Source: Actinoplanes philippinensis
Lineage (GTDB): Bacteria > Actinomycetota > Actinomycetes > Mycobacteriales > Micromonosporaceae
NCBI RefSeq assembly: GCF_900113015.1
Contig: NZ_FONV01000017.1
Span: forward strand, 62,001-126,000
DNA length: 64,000 nucleotides
Reading direction: 5' to 3'
Shown: one piece after another, positions 19,294-27,756 of the stretch
Layout of the letters: each line of letters opens with the position of its first letter
How positions within the stretch are numbered: position 1 is the stretch's first letter
Position numbers and translations under genes: made by a program
Notes under the pieces: generated by a model
What the model was told of the DNA's origin: nothing
Database searches by the model: none
The model's input: the letters and a program-made list of their open reading frames with translations, nothing else

Positions 19294-20433
19294 ATGGCGA
19301 AAGGCGAGAGCGTGGCCGGGACCGACATCCCGCCCGGCGGCTTCGTCCAACTGCTGACCCCCGACGGCGAGCGCATCGACAGCGTCACCACCGCTGACGG
19401 GACGACGTATTCCGTCGACTTCACCGACGAGGAGTTCCGCGAGCTCTACCGGGATCTGGTCACCGTCCGCCGCCTCGACAGCGAGGCGGTCGCCCTGCAG
19501 AGACAGGGTGAGCTGGGCATCTGGGCCAGCCTGCTGGGCCAGGAGGCGGCTCAGGTGGGCTCCGGGCGGGCGCTGCGCCCGCAGGACATGGCGTTCCCCA
19601 CCTATCGCGAGCACGGCGTCCTCTACTGTCGCGGGATCGACCCGATCATGCCGTTCGGCCTGTTCCGGGGCGTGGACCAGGGCGGCTGGGACGCGAACGA
19701 GTTCAAGTTCAACCAGTACACGATCGTCATCGGCTCGCAGACGCTGCACGCCACCGGCTACGCCATGGGCGTCACCATGGACGGCAGGACCGGCTCGGCC
19801 GACGGCGAGGCCGTGATCGCCTACTTCGGTGACGGCGCGACCAGTCAGGGCGAGGTCAACGAGGCGTTCGTCTGGTCCGGGGTGTTCAACTCCCCGATCG
19901 TGTTCTTCTGCCAGAACAACCAGTACGCGATCTCCGAGCCCCTGGAGCGGCAGACCCGTGTCCCGCTCTACCAGCGGGCCGGCGGCTACGGTTTCCCGGG
20001 CATCCGGGTGGACGGCAACGACGTGCTGGCCACCTACGCGGTGACGCGGGCGGCGCTGGACAACGCTCGCAACGGCCAGGGCCCGACGCTGATCGAGGCG
20101 TACACGTACCGGATGGGCGCGCACACCAGCTCGGACGACCCGACCCGCTACCGCATCTCCAGCGAGGTCGAGTCGTGGAAGGCGAAGGACCCGATCAGCC
20201 GGTTGCGGGCCTTCCTGACCAAGCAGAAGATCGCCAAGAAGGACTTCTTCGCCCAGGTCGACGAGGACGCCAACCGGAAGGCGCTGGACCTGCGGGAGCG
20301 GGTGCTGGCGATGCCCGACCCCGAACCCGTGGCACTTTTTGATCACGTGTATCCCCACGGTTCGCCGGAAGTCGACGCGCAGCGTGCAGCGTTCACCGAG
20401 TACCAGGCGTCCTTCGAGGGGAGTGGGCACTGA
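19294..20433 (+). CDS. pdhA: Alpha-keto-acid dehydrogenase E1 alpha subunit
   Basis: 379 residues. The thiamine-diphosphate motif is seen as GDGATSQGEVNEAF...FFCQNN (GDG-X~28-N). It decarboxylates an alpha-keto acid and, with E1 beta, reductively acylates the E2 lipoyl domain. AGGAG precedes ATG 19294 by six bases. The two-subunit E1 is the type used for pyruvate in many Gram-positives and for branched-chain keto acids in actinobacteria, which usually use the single-chain AceE for pyruvate. Branched-chain substrate is therefore at least as likely as the symbol suggests. Confidence 0.93.
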   Translation: MAKGESVAGTDIPPGGFVQLLTPDGERIDSVTTADGTTYSVDFTDEEFRELYRDLVTVRRLDSEAVALQRQGELGIWASLLGQEAAQVGSGRALRPQDMAFPTYREHGVLYCRGIDPIMPFGLFRGVDQGGWDANEFKFNQYTIVIGSQTLHATGYAMGVTMDGRTGSADGEAVIAYFGDGATSQGEVNEAFVWSGVFNSPIVFFCQNNQYAISEPLERQTRVPLYQRAGGYGFPGIRVDGNDVLATYAVTRAALDNARNGQGPTLIEAYTYRMGAHTSSDDPTRYRISSEVESWKAKDPISRLRAFLTKQKIAKKDFFAQVDEDANRKALDLRERVLAMPDPEPVALFDHVYPHGSPEVDAQRAAFTEYQASFEGSGH

Positions 20434-21410
20434 TGATCACCCTGGGCAAAGCTCTCAACCACGGCCTGCGCCGCGCACTGGAGGACGACCCCAAGGTCGT
20501 GATCATGGGAGAGGACGTCGGCAAGCTCGGCGGCGTCTTCCGGATCACCGACGGCCTGCAGAAGGACTTCGGCGAGAACCGGGTCATCGACACGCCGCTG
20601 GCCGAGGCCGGCATCGTCGGGACCGCGGTCGGCCTGGCCATCCGCGGGTTCCGGCCGGTCTGCGAGATCCAGTTCGACGGGTTCGTCTTCCCGGCGTACA
20701 ACCAGATCGTCGCCCAGGTGGCGAAGATGCACTACCGGTCCAAGGGCAAGCTCCGGCTGCCGATCACGATCCGGATCCCCTACGGCGGCGGCATCGGCGC
20801 GGTCGAGCACCACTCCGAGTCGCCCGAGGCGTACTTCGCGCACACCCCCGGTCTCAAGGTCGTGACCTGCTCGAACCCGGTCGACGCGTACACGATGATC
20901 CAGCAGGCGATCGCCTCCGACGACCCGGTGATCTTCTTCGAACCGAAGCGGCGGTACTGGGAGAAGGGCGAGGTCGACCTGGACGCGCCGCTCAGCGGGG
21001 CGTTCCCGCTGCACTCGGCACGGGTGGTGCGGCCGGGAGGCGACGCGACGCTTCTCGCGTACGGCCCGATGGTGCGGGTGGCGCTCGACGCCGCCTCCGC
21101 CGCCGCCGAGGACGGCCGCGAACTCGAGGTGATCGACGTCCGCTCGCTCTCCCCGATCGACTACCCGGTGATCTTCGAGTCGGTCCGCCGGACCGGCCGC
21201 GCCGTCGTCGTCCACGAGGCGCCCGGCAACGTGGGCCTGGGCGCCGAGATCGCCGCCCGGATCACCGAGGAGTGCTTCTACTCACTCGAAGCGCCGGTGC
21301 TACGGGTGACCGGATACGACATCCCCTACCCGGCCGCGCGGATCGAGGAGGAATACCTCCCCGACCTGGACCGGGTGCTGGACGCCGTCGACCGCTCCTT
21401 CGGCTGGTGA
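20433..21410 (+). CDS. pdhB: Alpha-keto-acid dehydrogenase E1 beta subunit
   Basis: 325 residues, the transketolase pyrimidine-binding domain (MGEDVGKLGGVFRIT, DTPLAEAGIVG) plus the C-terminal transketolase domain. It forms the active site together with E1 alpha. ATG 20433 overlaps the E1 alpha stop by one base (TGATG), indicating coupled translation. Confidence 0.94.
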   Translation: MITLGKALNHGLRRALEDDPKVVIMGEDVGKLGGVFRITDGLQKDFGENRVIDTPLAEAGIVGTAVGLAIRGFRPVCEIQFDGFVFPAYNQIVAQVAKMHYRSKGKLRLPITIRIPYGGGIGAVEHHSESPEAYFAHTPGLKVVTCSNPVDAYTMIQQAIASDDPVIFFEPKRRYWEKGEVDLDAPLSGAFPLHSARVVRPGGDATLLAYGPMVRVALDAASAAAEDGRELEVIDVRSLSPIDYPVIFESVRRTGRAVVVHEAPGNVGLGAEIAARITEECFYSLEAPVLRVTGYDIPYPAARIEEEYLPDLDRVLDAVDRSFGW

Positions 21411-21415
21411 CCGCG

Positions 21416-22795
21416 ATGTCCCGGATCAAGGAGTTCAACCTGCCCGACCTCGGCGAGGGTCTGACCGAGGGCGAGATCCTGGCCTGGCTGGTCAAGGTCG
21501 GCGACACCATCGAGCTCAACCAGCCGATCGTCGAGGTGGAGACCGCGAAGGCGGCCGTCGAGATCCCGGCGAAATGGGGCGGCGTCGTCACCCGGATCTT
21601 CCACGAGGCCGGCGCGGTGGTCGAGGTCGGCCGGCCGATCATCGCCATCGACACCGACCCGACCGCCGGGCCCGCCGGCACCTCACCCGAGGGCGAGACC
21701 GAGGCCGGCCTCATCGGAGGACCGGCGCCCGGCGGGCGTACAGCGGTGCTTGTCGGTTACGGCCCGAAGACCACGACGGCGAAAAGACGACCCCGCAGCG
21801 GTACGGCCACCGCTCCCACAACCGCGGCCACGCCAACCCCGCCTCCGGCGGCTGCCGCGGTCGTCGTGGCCGCACCGGTGGAGCCGGCTCCCGTGGCGCC
21901 GCCCGTCCGGACCGGGCCGGTGCTCGCCAAGCCGCCGGTCCGGAAGCTCGCCCGTGATCTCGGCGTGGACCTCGCCGGTGTCAACGGGACGGGGCCGCTG
22001 GGGTCGGTGACGCGGGACGACGTACAACTGGCGGCTTCGACGTCTCGGACGCGGACCGAGACCGTCCCGGCGCCCTCGGTCTCGGACGGCTCCCGCGAGC
22101 AGCGCATCCCGATCAAGGGGGTGCGGAAGCTGACCGCGGCGAACATGGTCGCGTCGGCGTTCACCGCGCCGCACGTCACCGAGTTCCTCACGGTGGACGT
22201 GACCCGTTCGATGAAGGCGCTGGAGAAGCTGAAGGCGCGGCCCGAGTTCGCCGACGCCCGGGTGTCGCCGCTGCTGCTGGTGGCGAAGGCGGTGCTCCTG
22301 GCGGCGAAACGGCACCCGATGGTCAACTCGTCGTGGTCGGGCGAGACCGGGGAGATCGTGGTCAAGGACTACGTGAACCTCGGGATCGCGGCGGCGACCG
22401 AGCGCGGCCTGATCGTCCCGAACATCAAGGACGCCGGCCGTCTCAGCCTGCGGGAGCTCGCCGTGGCCCTCGACACGCTGGTGAAGGTCGCCAAGTCCGG
22501 GAAGACGCCGCCGTCGGACATGGCCGGGGGCACGCTCTCGATCACGAACGTGGGCGTCTTCGGCATCGACACCGGCACGCCGATCCTGCCTCCGGGCGAG
22601 TCGGCGATCCTGGCCTTCGGTGTGATCCGGCCGACGCCGTGGGTGCACAAGGGAAAGATCAAGGTGCGCCAGGTCACCACGCTCGGGCTCTCCTTCGACC
22701 ATCGGATCATCGATGGCGAGCTGGGCTCGAAGTTCCTGCGTGACGTGGGTGCGTTCCTGACCGACCCGGAGGCCACTCTGCTGAGTTGGACCTAA
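21416..22795 (+). CDS. pdhC: Dihydrolipoamide acyltransferase (E2)
   Basis: 459 residues. A single N-terminal lipoyl domain (about 4-78) carries the lipoylated lysine in VEVETAKAAVEIP. A Pro/Ala/Thr linker follows, then the E1/E3-binding domain (KPPVRKLARDLGVDLAGVNGTG) and the C-terminal catalytic domain with LSFDHRIIDG (active-site His and Asp). ATG 21416 was chosen; GTG 21407, overlapping the E1 beta stop, is a plausible alternative. The E3 dehydrogenase gene is not in the window. Confidence 0.94.
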   Translation: MSRIKEFNLPDLGEGLTEGEILAWLVKVGDTIELNQPIVEVETAKAAVEIPAKWGGVVTRIFHEAGAVVEVGRPIIAIDTDPTAGPAGTSPEGETEAGLIGGPAPGGRTAVLVGYGPKTTTAKRRPRSGTATAPTTAATPTPPPAAAAVVVAAPVEPAPVAPPVRTGPVLAKPPVRKLARDLGVDLAGVNGTGPLGSVTRDDVQLAASTSRTRTETVPAPSVSDGSREQRIPIKGVRKLTAANMVASAFTAPHVTEFLTVDVTRSMKALEKLKARPEFADARVSPLLLVAKAVLLAAKRHPMVNSSWSGETGEIVVKDYVNLGIAAATERGLIVPNIKDAGRLSLRELAVALDTLVKVAKSGKTPPSDMAGGTLSITNVGVFGIDTGTPILPPGESAILAFGVIRPTPWVHKGKIKVRQVTTLGLSFDHRIIDGELGSKFLRDVGAFLTDPEATLLSWT

Positions 22796-22838
22796 GGACC
22801 TTCGGTTCCGTCCGGCAGATGACTTTCGATCCTTAGGT
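22790..22838 (+). repeat. Inverted repeat across the E2 stop codon
   Basis: ACCTAAGGA (22790-22798, containing the TAA stop) and TCCTTAGGT (22830-22838) are perfect complements around a 31-base loop. No T-tract follows, so this may be an mRNA 3'-end structure rather than a classical terminator. Confidence 0.4.
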
Positions 22839-22876
22839 ACATGACCCAGCTCACCCCCTAATTCCCTGGCCGCGGA

Positions 22877-22910
22877 CCCGTTGTCGTCGGATACTTGAGT
22901 CGACAACGGG
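22877..22910 (+). repeat. Perfect 10-bp inverted repeat upstream of a small gene
   Basis: CCCGTTGTCG (22877-22886) pairs with CGACAACGGG (22901-22910) around a 14-base loop. It lies 85 bases before the 46-residue gene. It could be a 5' leader hairpin or an operator. Confidence 0.55.
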
Positions 22911-22995
22911 ACGCGCGCCGAGGGGGTCCGCCACAAGCGGTCCGGCGACGCTCGTCAGAGCCAGACCCGCCACCGCGGGGGAAGTGAGCAGTGCA

Positions 22996-23136
22996 ATGAA
23001 CATGATCGACCGCATTCGCCGGCACCGGATGATCAGCCGCCAGAACCGTGCCATCGAGCGCGCGATGCAGTCGGCGCCCACGCAGGCCATGCGCGACGAG
23101 ATCGCCGTGATCGCCCAGCGCCGCTGGACCAACTGA
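22996..23136 (+). CDS. Small basic protein, 46 aa
   Basis: ATG 22996 to TGA 23134-23136. The product begins MNMIDRIRRHRMISRQNRAIE and contains QSAPTQAMRDEIAVIAQR. It is helical, strongly basic and resembles small conserved actinobacterial proteins of similar pattern. A GTG at 22984 in the same frame is an alternative start. A terminator follows 30 bases after the stop. Function unknown. Confidence 0.7.
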   Translation: MNMIDRIRRHRMISRQNRAIERAMQSAPTQAMRDEIAVIAQRRWTN

Positions 23137-23166
23137 GGCAGTCCGCCTCCTCGCACACGACGTCGC

Positions 23167-23198
23167 AGCCCGTCCGGATCACCCGGGCGGGCTGTTTC
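23167..23198 (+). terminator. Terminator of the 46-aa gene
   Basis: An 11-bp stem (23167-23177 with 23183-23193, one G-U pair) has a five-base loop and is followed by GTTTC. Confidence 0.75.
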
Positions 23199-23554
23199 GC
23201 ATCCATCCGGCGATCTGGCCGGTTTCTTTCACGTTTGTCCGTGGATCAGGTCCCCAGCGCTCCCCGTCACCCGGATACTCCCTCGTCGCGTCTCGACTCG
23301 GCCTCGAAGATCGGCAGGAGGTCCCCAAGGGGCGTACACCGGGATTCCTCCCGCCGCGCCCGCCCGGTACCGTGGGCACGGTCCCCGAACCGGCACGGCC
23401 GGTCGGCGAGGGAGACCGGGGCCACCCGGGCAGCGACAACGCCCGCGGTCCCAGCACGGCCAGGCCGGAAAGCTGGCACGACCCCTGGCGGAAGGTCGTC
23501 GGTGGAGTCGCGTCCGTGCAAAGCTGGCACGGCCGCATCGATGAGGAGGCGCGT

Positions 23555-26500
23555 ATGACGTCCGAGGGGCAGCACGCCGGTCAGCCGGCCGAGGCCACGT
23601 CGGGCGGACCCACGTCGGGCGGGTTCCCGCCCGACCCCGACGCACAGCGGATCGCCGGCCGGGCATCGGCCCAGCCACCCGCTGAGGGCTTCCCCAACTC
23701 CTACGGACCACCGCCGACCACCGCGCCCGGTGGCGGCTCGCCGTTCGTCGTGCCCGCCGTGTCCACCTTCGGCGCCGGCTCCGGCCAGGGTGGCACCAAC
23801 TACGGCTCGGCCCGTGTGCCGCAGCCCGAGGCGTCGCCGTATGGTTCGGTCGCGCCGTCGCCCGATCCGTATGGGCAGCCTGGCACGCCACCGCCGCCGT
23901 ATGGTTCGGCCCCCTCCGCTCCGGCCTCGGGCGCCGCGTCCGTCCCGGCCTCCGGCGCGGCTCCCGCGCCGCTCGACGCCGGCTGGGCTCCGCCCGGCAG
24001 CGCCACGCCGGGCTCCGACCCGCAGTCCAGCAGCGCCGGTCTCCCGCAGCAATCCGGCGGCGCTGGTCTCCCGCAGCAGTCCAGCAGCGCTGGTCTCCCG
24101 CAGCAGTCCGGCGGCGCTGGTCTCCCGCAGCAGTCCGGCGGCGCCGGTTTCCCGCCGCCGCCTGGGCACGCCGCAGCAGCCCCGCCCGCGTCCGGCCCGG
24201 AGGCATCCGGCGGCCGGCTCACCCCGAGCGGGCTGCCCACACGGACTCCCGGCGCCTCCGCGCCCGAGGACGGTGGCCTCGGCCGTTCGTTCTCCGCCTT
24301 CGGCGACCAGCCGGTCCGGGTGCCCGGCGCCAGCCTCTCCGACCTGCCGGACAACTCGGCGCCCGGCGCGTTCAGCACCGGCCCGGCGCAGAACAGCTGG
24401 ATGCAGAACGTCCGCACCCCCGAGCCCCCCGCCGACGGCGCTCCTCCCGCTCCGGCCAGCACCAGCTTCCCGTCCCGGCGCGGCGAGGGCGGCGGCTTCC
24501 CGCTGCGCGCCCCGGCCGGGCCCGGCACCGAGTCACCCTCCGGCAGCCAGCCGAGCCTCGACCTGCCGGTTCGGGGGCAGCAGCCGTTCAGCGGTTTCTC
24601 GTCCCCGGCCGACAACCAGCCGTTCGGCAGCCCCGGCGGCCCAGGCACGTCCGGCAGCTCGGGTGCGCCCGGCGGCTCGAGTGCGCCCGGTAGCCTCGGT
24701 GGCCCAGGCGGCCCCAGCAGTTCTGGCGGGTCCGCCGGCTCCTTCCCGCCCCCGGCTGACAATCCGCCCTTCGGTGTCTCCACGGCTGGTGGATCGTTCC
24801 CGGCCGGCGACAACTCGCCGTTCGGCACCCCTCCCGGCGGATCCTTCCCCGCCGGAGACAACTCGCCGTTCGGCAGTCCCGCGCCCGGTGGGTCCTTCCC
24901 GCCGCCCGCCGACTCGCCTTTCGGTAGCCCCTCCCCGAACGGATCCTTCCCGGCCGGGGACAATTCGCCCTTCGGCGGTGCTGCCCTTGGCGGTTCCCCT
25001 CACGGCAGCACTTCCCCCGGCGGATCTGCCCCTAGCGGGTCTTTCCCAGCCACCGACAACTCGCCGTTCGGTAATTCCCCCAGCGGGTCCTTCCCCGCCG
25101 GAGACAACTCGCGTTTCGGTGGTTCCGCGCCCGGTGGGTCCGTCCCGGCGCCCGCTGACAACTCGCCGTTCGGCGGGCCGGCCTCGTCCGGGGCCTTCCC
25201 GCCGCCCGCTGACAACTCGCCGTTCGGCGGGCCGGCCTCGTCCGGGGGTTCCGGGGCCTTCCCGGCGCCCGGTGACAAGCCTGCTTTCGGCGCCTCGGGT
25301 GACCGTCGCGAGCCGTTCGCGCCGGAGGCCTCCGCCACCCCGCGCGACGGTGGCGAACCGCAGCTGTCCGCCGCCGGGTATCCGCAGCGTGTGCCCGGTG
25401 CGGCGCTCTCCACGGGTGGCGCCCTGCCCCCGTCCGCCTCGGCCGACGAACCGCAGGGCGGCGCCGCGGTCCCGCAGCCTCGTGACCCGGCGAAGAAGCC
25501 CGCGGTCGGCTCGGCCCGACCGGTCACCGCCAGCGCGTCGGTCCCGGGCGTCCGGGTCACCCCGGCCGAGGCCGCCGAGCTCCCCCCGCAGTCCAACGCG
25601 GCACCGCAGGCCCGCGTCTACGGCCGTCCGGCCGCCGCCCCGGCGGACAACTCCGACGAGCCTTCGACCACCGACGAGTCCCCGTCCGGCGCTTTCGGCA
25701 CCTCGCCGTCCAGCGGTTCCCCGTCGCCGTCCGGTGGCTTCGGCGGCTCGCAGTTCGGCGGACAGCCCGGCGCTCTGCCTCAGCGCGGCGGGGGTGATTC
25801 GGCTTCGCCGTTCGCCCCGAGCCAGCCGAACGGTCTGCCGCAGCGCGACGAGAGCCCGTCCGGTGGTTTCGCCCCGGCCCCGACCTCGCCGTTCGGCGGC
25901 CCCTACGGCAGTTCCTCCCCGCAGGGTGCCCCGCTCAGCGGGCCGCCGCAGCAGGGCGGCGCGTTCGGCGGTTCCCCGCAGTCGGGCGACCCGTTCGGCA
26001 GGCCGTCCCCGCAGGGCGATGCTTTCGTCGGCCCGTCGCAGCAGGGCGGTTCTCCACAGTCGAACGACCCGTTCGGGGCGCCGTCTCAGCAGAGCGACCC
26101 CTTCGGTGGGCCGTCCCAGCAAGGTGGTCCCTCGCAGCAGGGCGACCCCTTCGGTGGGCCGTCCCAGCAGGGTGATGGTTTCGGTGGCCCCACGCAGTTC
26201 GGCGGTTCCGGCCGTCCGGGTGAGCCGCTCGGTGGGCGTTCCTCGGCGGGCGACAGCCCGTCCGGCAGCTTCCCGCCCGCACCGACCTCGCCGTACGGCG
26301 GCCCGCAGGGCGACAGCCCGTCGGGCGGCTTCCCGCCCGCACCGACCTCGCCGTTCGGTGGGCCGCAGGGCGACAACGCGTCCAGCGGCTCGGCTTCCCC
26401 CTATGGCACCCCGCGGGGAGACGGCCCGTCCGGCGGTTTCCCGTCGGCGTCCTCCGCGCCCTACGGCACACCGCAGGGCGACAACACCTACGGCACGCCA

Positions 26501-27679
26501 CAGGGCGACAACACCTACGGAGCACCGCAGGGGGACAGCCCTTCCGGCGGCTTCCCGCCCGCTCCCACGTCGCCGTTCGGCGGCCCGCCGTCCGGTGGGT
26601 TCGGCCTTCCGCAGCGAGGCGCCGACGACCGTGGGTCCTCCGCGGAGGAGTCGCCATCGGGCGGTTTCCCGCCGCCGTCGACGGCGTTCGGCGCTGCGGC
26701 CCCGTTCTCGGGCACACCCTCCAACGATGATCGTTTCCAGCCACCGTCCGGCGACGGCGGCGCGGCCAGCCTCAGCGCTCCGGGAGGTCCGGGCGCTCCC
26801 GGTGTCGCCCCGCAGTCGCCGGCCCGGGCCACCGCCCGCGCCACGGCCAGCGCACGGGTCGCTCCGCCGGAGACGCCGCCGGGTGGCGGTTCGCCGTTTG
26901 CGATGCCGGGCTCTCCGCAGTTCCCGGGTGGTGACGCGCGGGGTGGCCAGTTCCCGGGTCCCGACGCTGCGGGCGCCTCGCCGTTCCCGGGGGGTGGGCC
27001 GGCGATGCCGGGTTCGCCGCAGTTCCCGGGTCAGTTCGGTGCTCCGGGCGACCCGTCCGGCCCGCCGTACAGCGAGTTCACCACGGATGTCGCCGGTCGC
27101 GGCGCCGGGCCGGGTGGCTTCCCGGACCAGTACAACGAGCACACCACCGATGTGTCCGGCCGGGGTAACTCGTCGCCGTACGTCCCGGCTCCGGCTCTGC
27201 CTCCGATGCCGGGTGAGCAGCCCGGCGGCGGGGTGTATCCGAGCAGCCCGGCGGCTCGTGCCACGGTGACCCCGCCCGGTCCGGAGGACACCACGAGCTG
27301 GCCCGGCCCGGCCGACGAGCAGGGCAAGTTCGACCAGTTCAAGGCCGACCCGCCGGCGCCGGCTCCGGCTCCGTCGGGGAAGGTGAACGTCCGTACGATC
27401 CCGGTGGCCCTGGCCGTCGTGCTGGGTGCGGCGCTGCTGCTGAGCCTGGTCTTCGGGCTGGTCTACCTGATCTCGGGTGACGACTTCAGCGTGGCCCAGG
27501 GTGACTGTGTCCGGCGGGAGGGCACCACTCCGGTGGTGGCGGCCTGCACCGAGCCGGACACGTTCCAGGTGGTGTCGATCGTGACGGTCAAGGAGCAGTG
27601 CGGCGACGTGTCCCAGCCGTACATCGTGGTCCCGAAGGATGACGGTGACCAGGTGCTCTGCCTGAAGAAGAACGGCTGA
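23555..27679 (+). CDS. Giant disordered surface protein with C-terminal TM and LppU-like domain
   Basis: 1,374 residues from ATG 23555, set by a perfect GAGGAGG six bases upstream. Residues 1-1275 are low complexity (Gly, Ser, Pro, Phe, Gln) with families of degenerate repeats: LPQQSGGAG (residues 155-200), DNSPFGxPxPGGSFPAG (about 400-580), GGPSQQGDPFG (about 790-890) and SPSGGFPPAPTSPFGGPQG (about 905-1020). One TM helix follows (VALAVVLGAALLLSLVFGLVYLI). About 65 extracellular residues carry four cysteines in a VAQGDCVRREG...VAACTEPDTFQV pattern like the LppU/SCO3897 family. The long N-terminal part would be cytoplasmic if the single TM is type II. Function unknown. Confidence 0.8.
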   Translation: MTSEGQHAGQPAEATSGGPTSGGFPPDPDAQRIAGRASAQPPAEGFPNSYGPPPTTAPGGGSPFVVPAVSTFGAGSGQGGTNYGSARVPQPEASPYGSVAPSPDPYGQPGTPPPPYGSAPSAPASGAASVPASGAAPAPLDAGWAPPGSATPGSDPQSSSAGLPQQSGGAGLPQQSSSAGLPQQSGGAGLPQQSGGAGFPPPPGHAAAAPPASGPEASGGRLTPSGLPTRTPGASAPEDGGLGRSFSAFGDQPVRVPGASLSDLPDNSAPGAFSTGPAQNSWMQNVRTPEPPADGAPPAPASTSFPSRRGEGGGFPLRAPAGPGTESPSGSQPSLDLPVRGQQPFSGFSSPADNQPFGSPGGPGTSGSSGAPGGSSAPGSLGGPGGPSSSGGSAGSFPPPADNPPFGVSTAGGSFPAGDNSPFGTPPGGSFPAGDNSPFGSPAPGGSFPPPADSPFGSPSPNGSFPAGDNSPFGGAALGGSPHGSTSPGGSAPSGSFPATDNSPFGNSPSGSFPAGDNSRFGGSAPGGSVPAPADNSPFGGPASSGAFPPPADNSPFGGPASSGGSGAFPAPGDKPAFGASGDRREPFAPEASATPRDGGEPQLSAAGYPQRVPGAALSTGGALPPSASADEPQGGAAVPQPRDPAKKPAVGSARPVTASASVPGVRVTPAEAAELPPQSNAAPQARVYGRPAAAPADNSDEPSTTDESPSGAFGTSPSSGSPSPSGGFGGSQFGGQPGALPQRGGGDSASPFAPSQPNGLPQRDESPSGGFAPAPTSPFGGPYGSSSPQGAPLSGPPQQGGAFGGSPQSGDPFGRPSPQGDAFVGPSQQGGSPQSNDPFGAPSQQSDPFGGPSQQGGPSQQGDPFGGPSQQGDGFGGPTQFGGSGRPGEPLGGRSSAGDSPSGSFPPAPTSPYGGPQGDSPSGGFPPAPTSPFGGPQGDNASSGSASPYGTPRGDGPSGGFPSASSAPYGTPQGDNTYGTPQGDNTYGAPQGDSPSGGFPPAPTSPFGGPPSGGFGLPQRGADDRGSSAEESPSGGFPPPSTAFGAAAPFSGTPSNDDRFQPPSGDGGAASLSAPGGPGAPGVAPQSPARATARATASARVAPPETPPGGGSPFAMPGSPQFPGGDARGGQFPGPDAAGASPFPGGGPAMPGSPQFPGQFGAPGDPSGPPYSEFTTDVAGRGAGPGGFPDQYNEHTTDVSGRGNSSPYVPAPALPPMPGEQPGGGVYPSSPAARATVTPPGPEDTTSWPGPADEQGKFDQFKADPPAPAPAPSGKVNVRTIPVALAVVLGAALLLSLVFGLVYLISGDDFSVAQGDCVRREGTTPVVAACTEPDTFQVVSIVTVKEQCGDVSQPYIVVPKDDGDQVLCLKKNG

Positions 27680-27692
27680 TCGACGTTTTCGT

Positions 27693-27722
27693 GAACGGCC
27701 TCACCGGTTGGTGAGGCCGTTC
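27693..27722 (+). terminator. Rho-independent-type terminator
   Basis: A perfect 13-bp stem (27693-27705 with 27710-27722) with a GGTT tetraloop, 13 bases after the preceding stop codon. Confidence 0.85.
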
Positions 27723-27756
27723 TGCGTCGGGAGGCCGGGCGAGGCACCATGGCGGG

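Noticed and set aside
24020..26560. Regular direct repeats that could suggest a CRISPR array
   Set aside because: Repeats are degenerate, in frame, and encode Gly/Pro/Ser peptide repeats; no constant repeat with unique spacers.
23730..27269. 1,179-residue open frame in another plus-strand frame of the LppU-like gene, and an 869-residue frame opposite it (24533-27142)
   Set aside because: Arg/Pro/Ser or Arg/Gly-rich translations of the same repetitive DNA; the frame with the GAGGAGG site and a coherent TM plus Cys domain is the real one.
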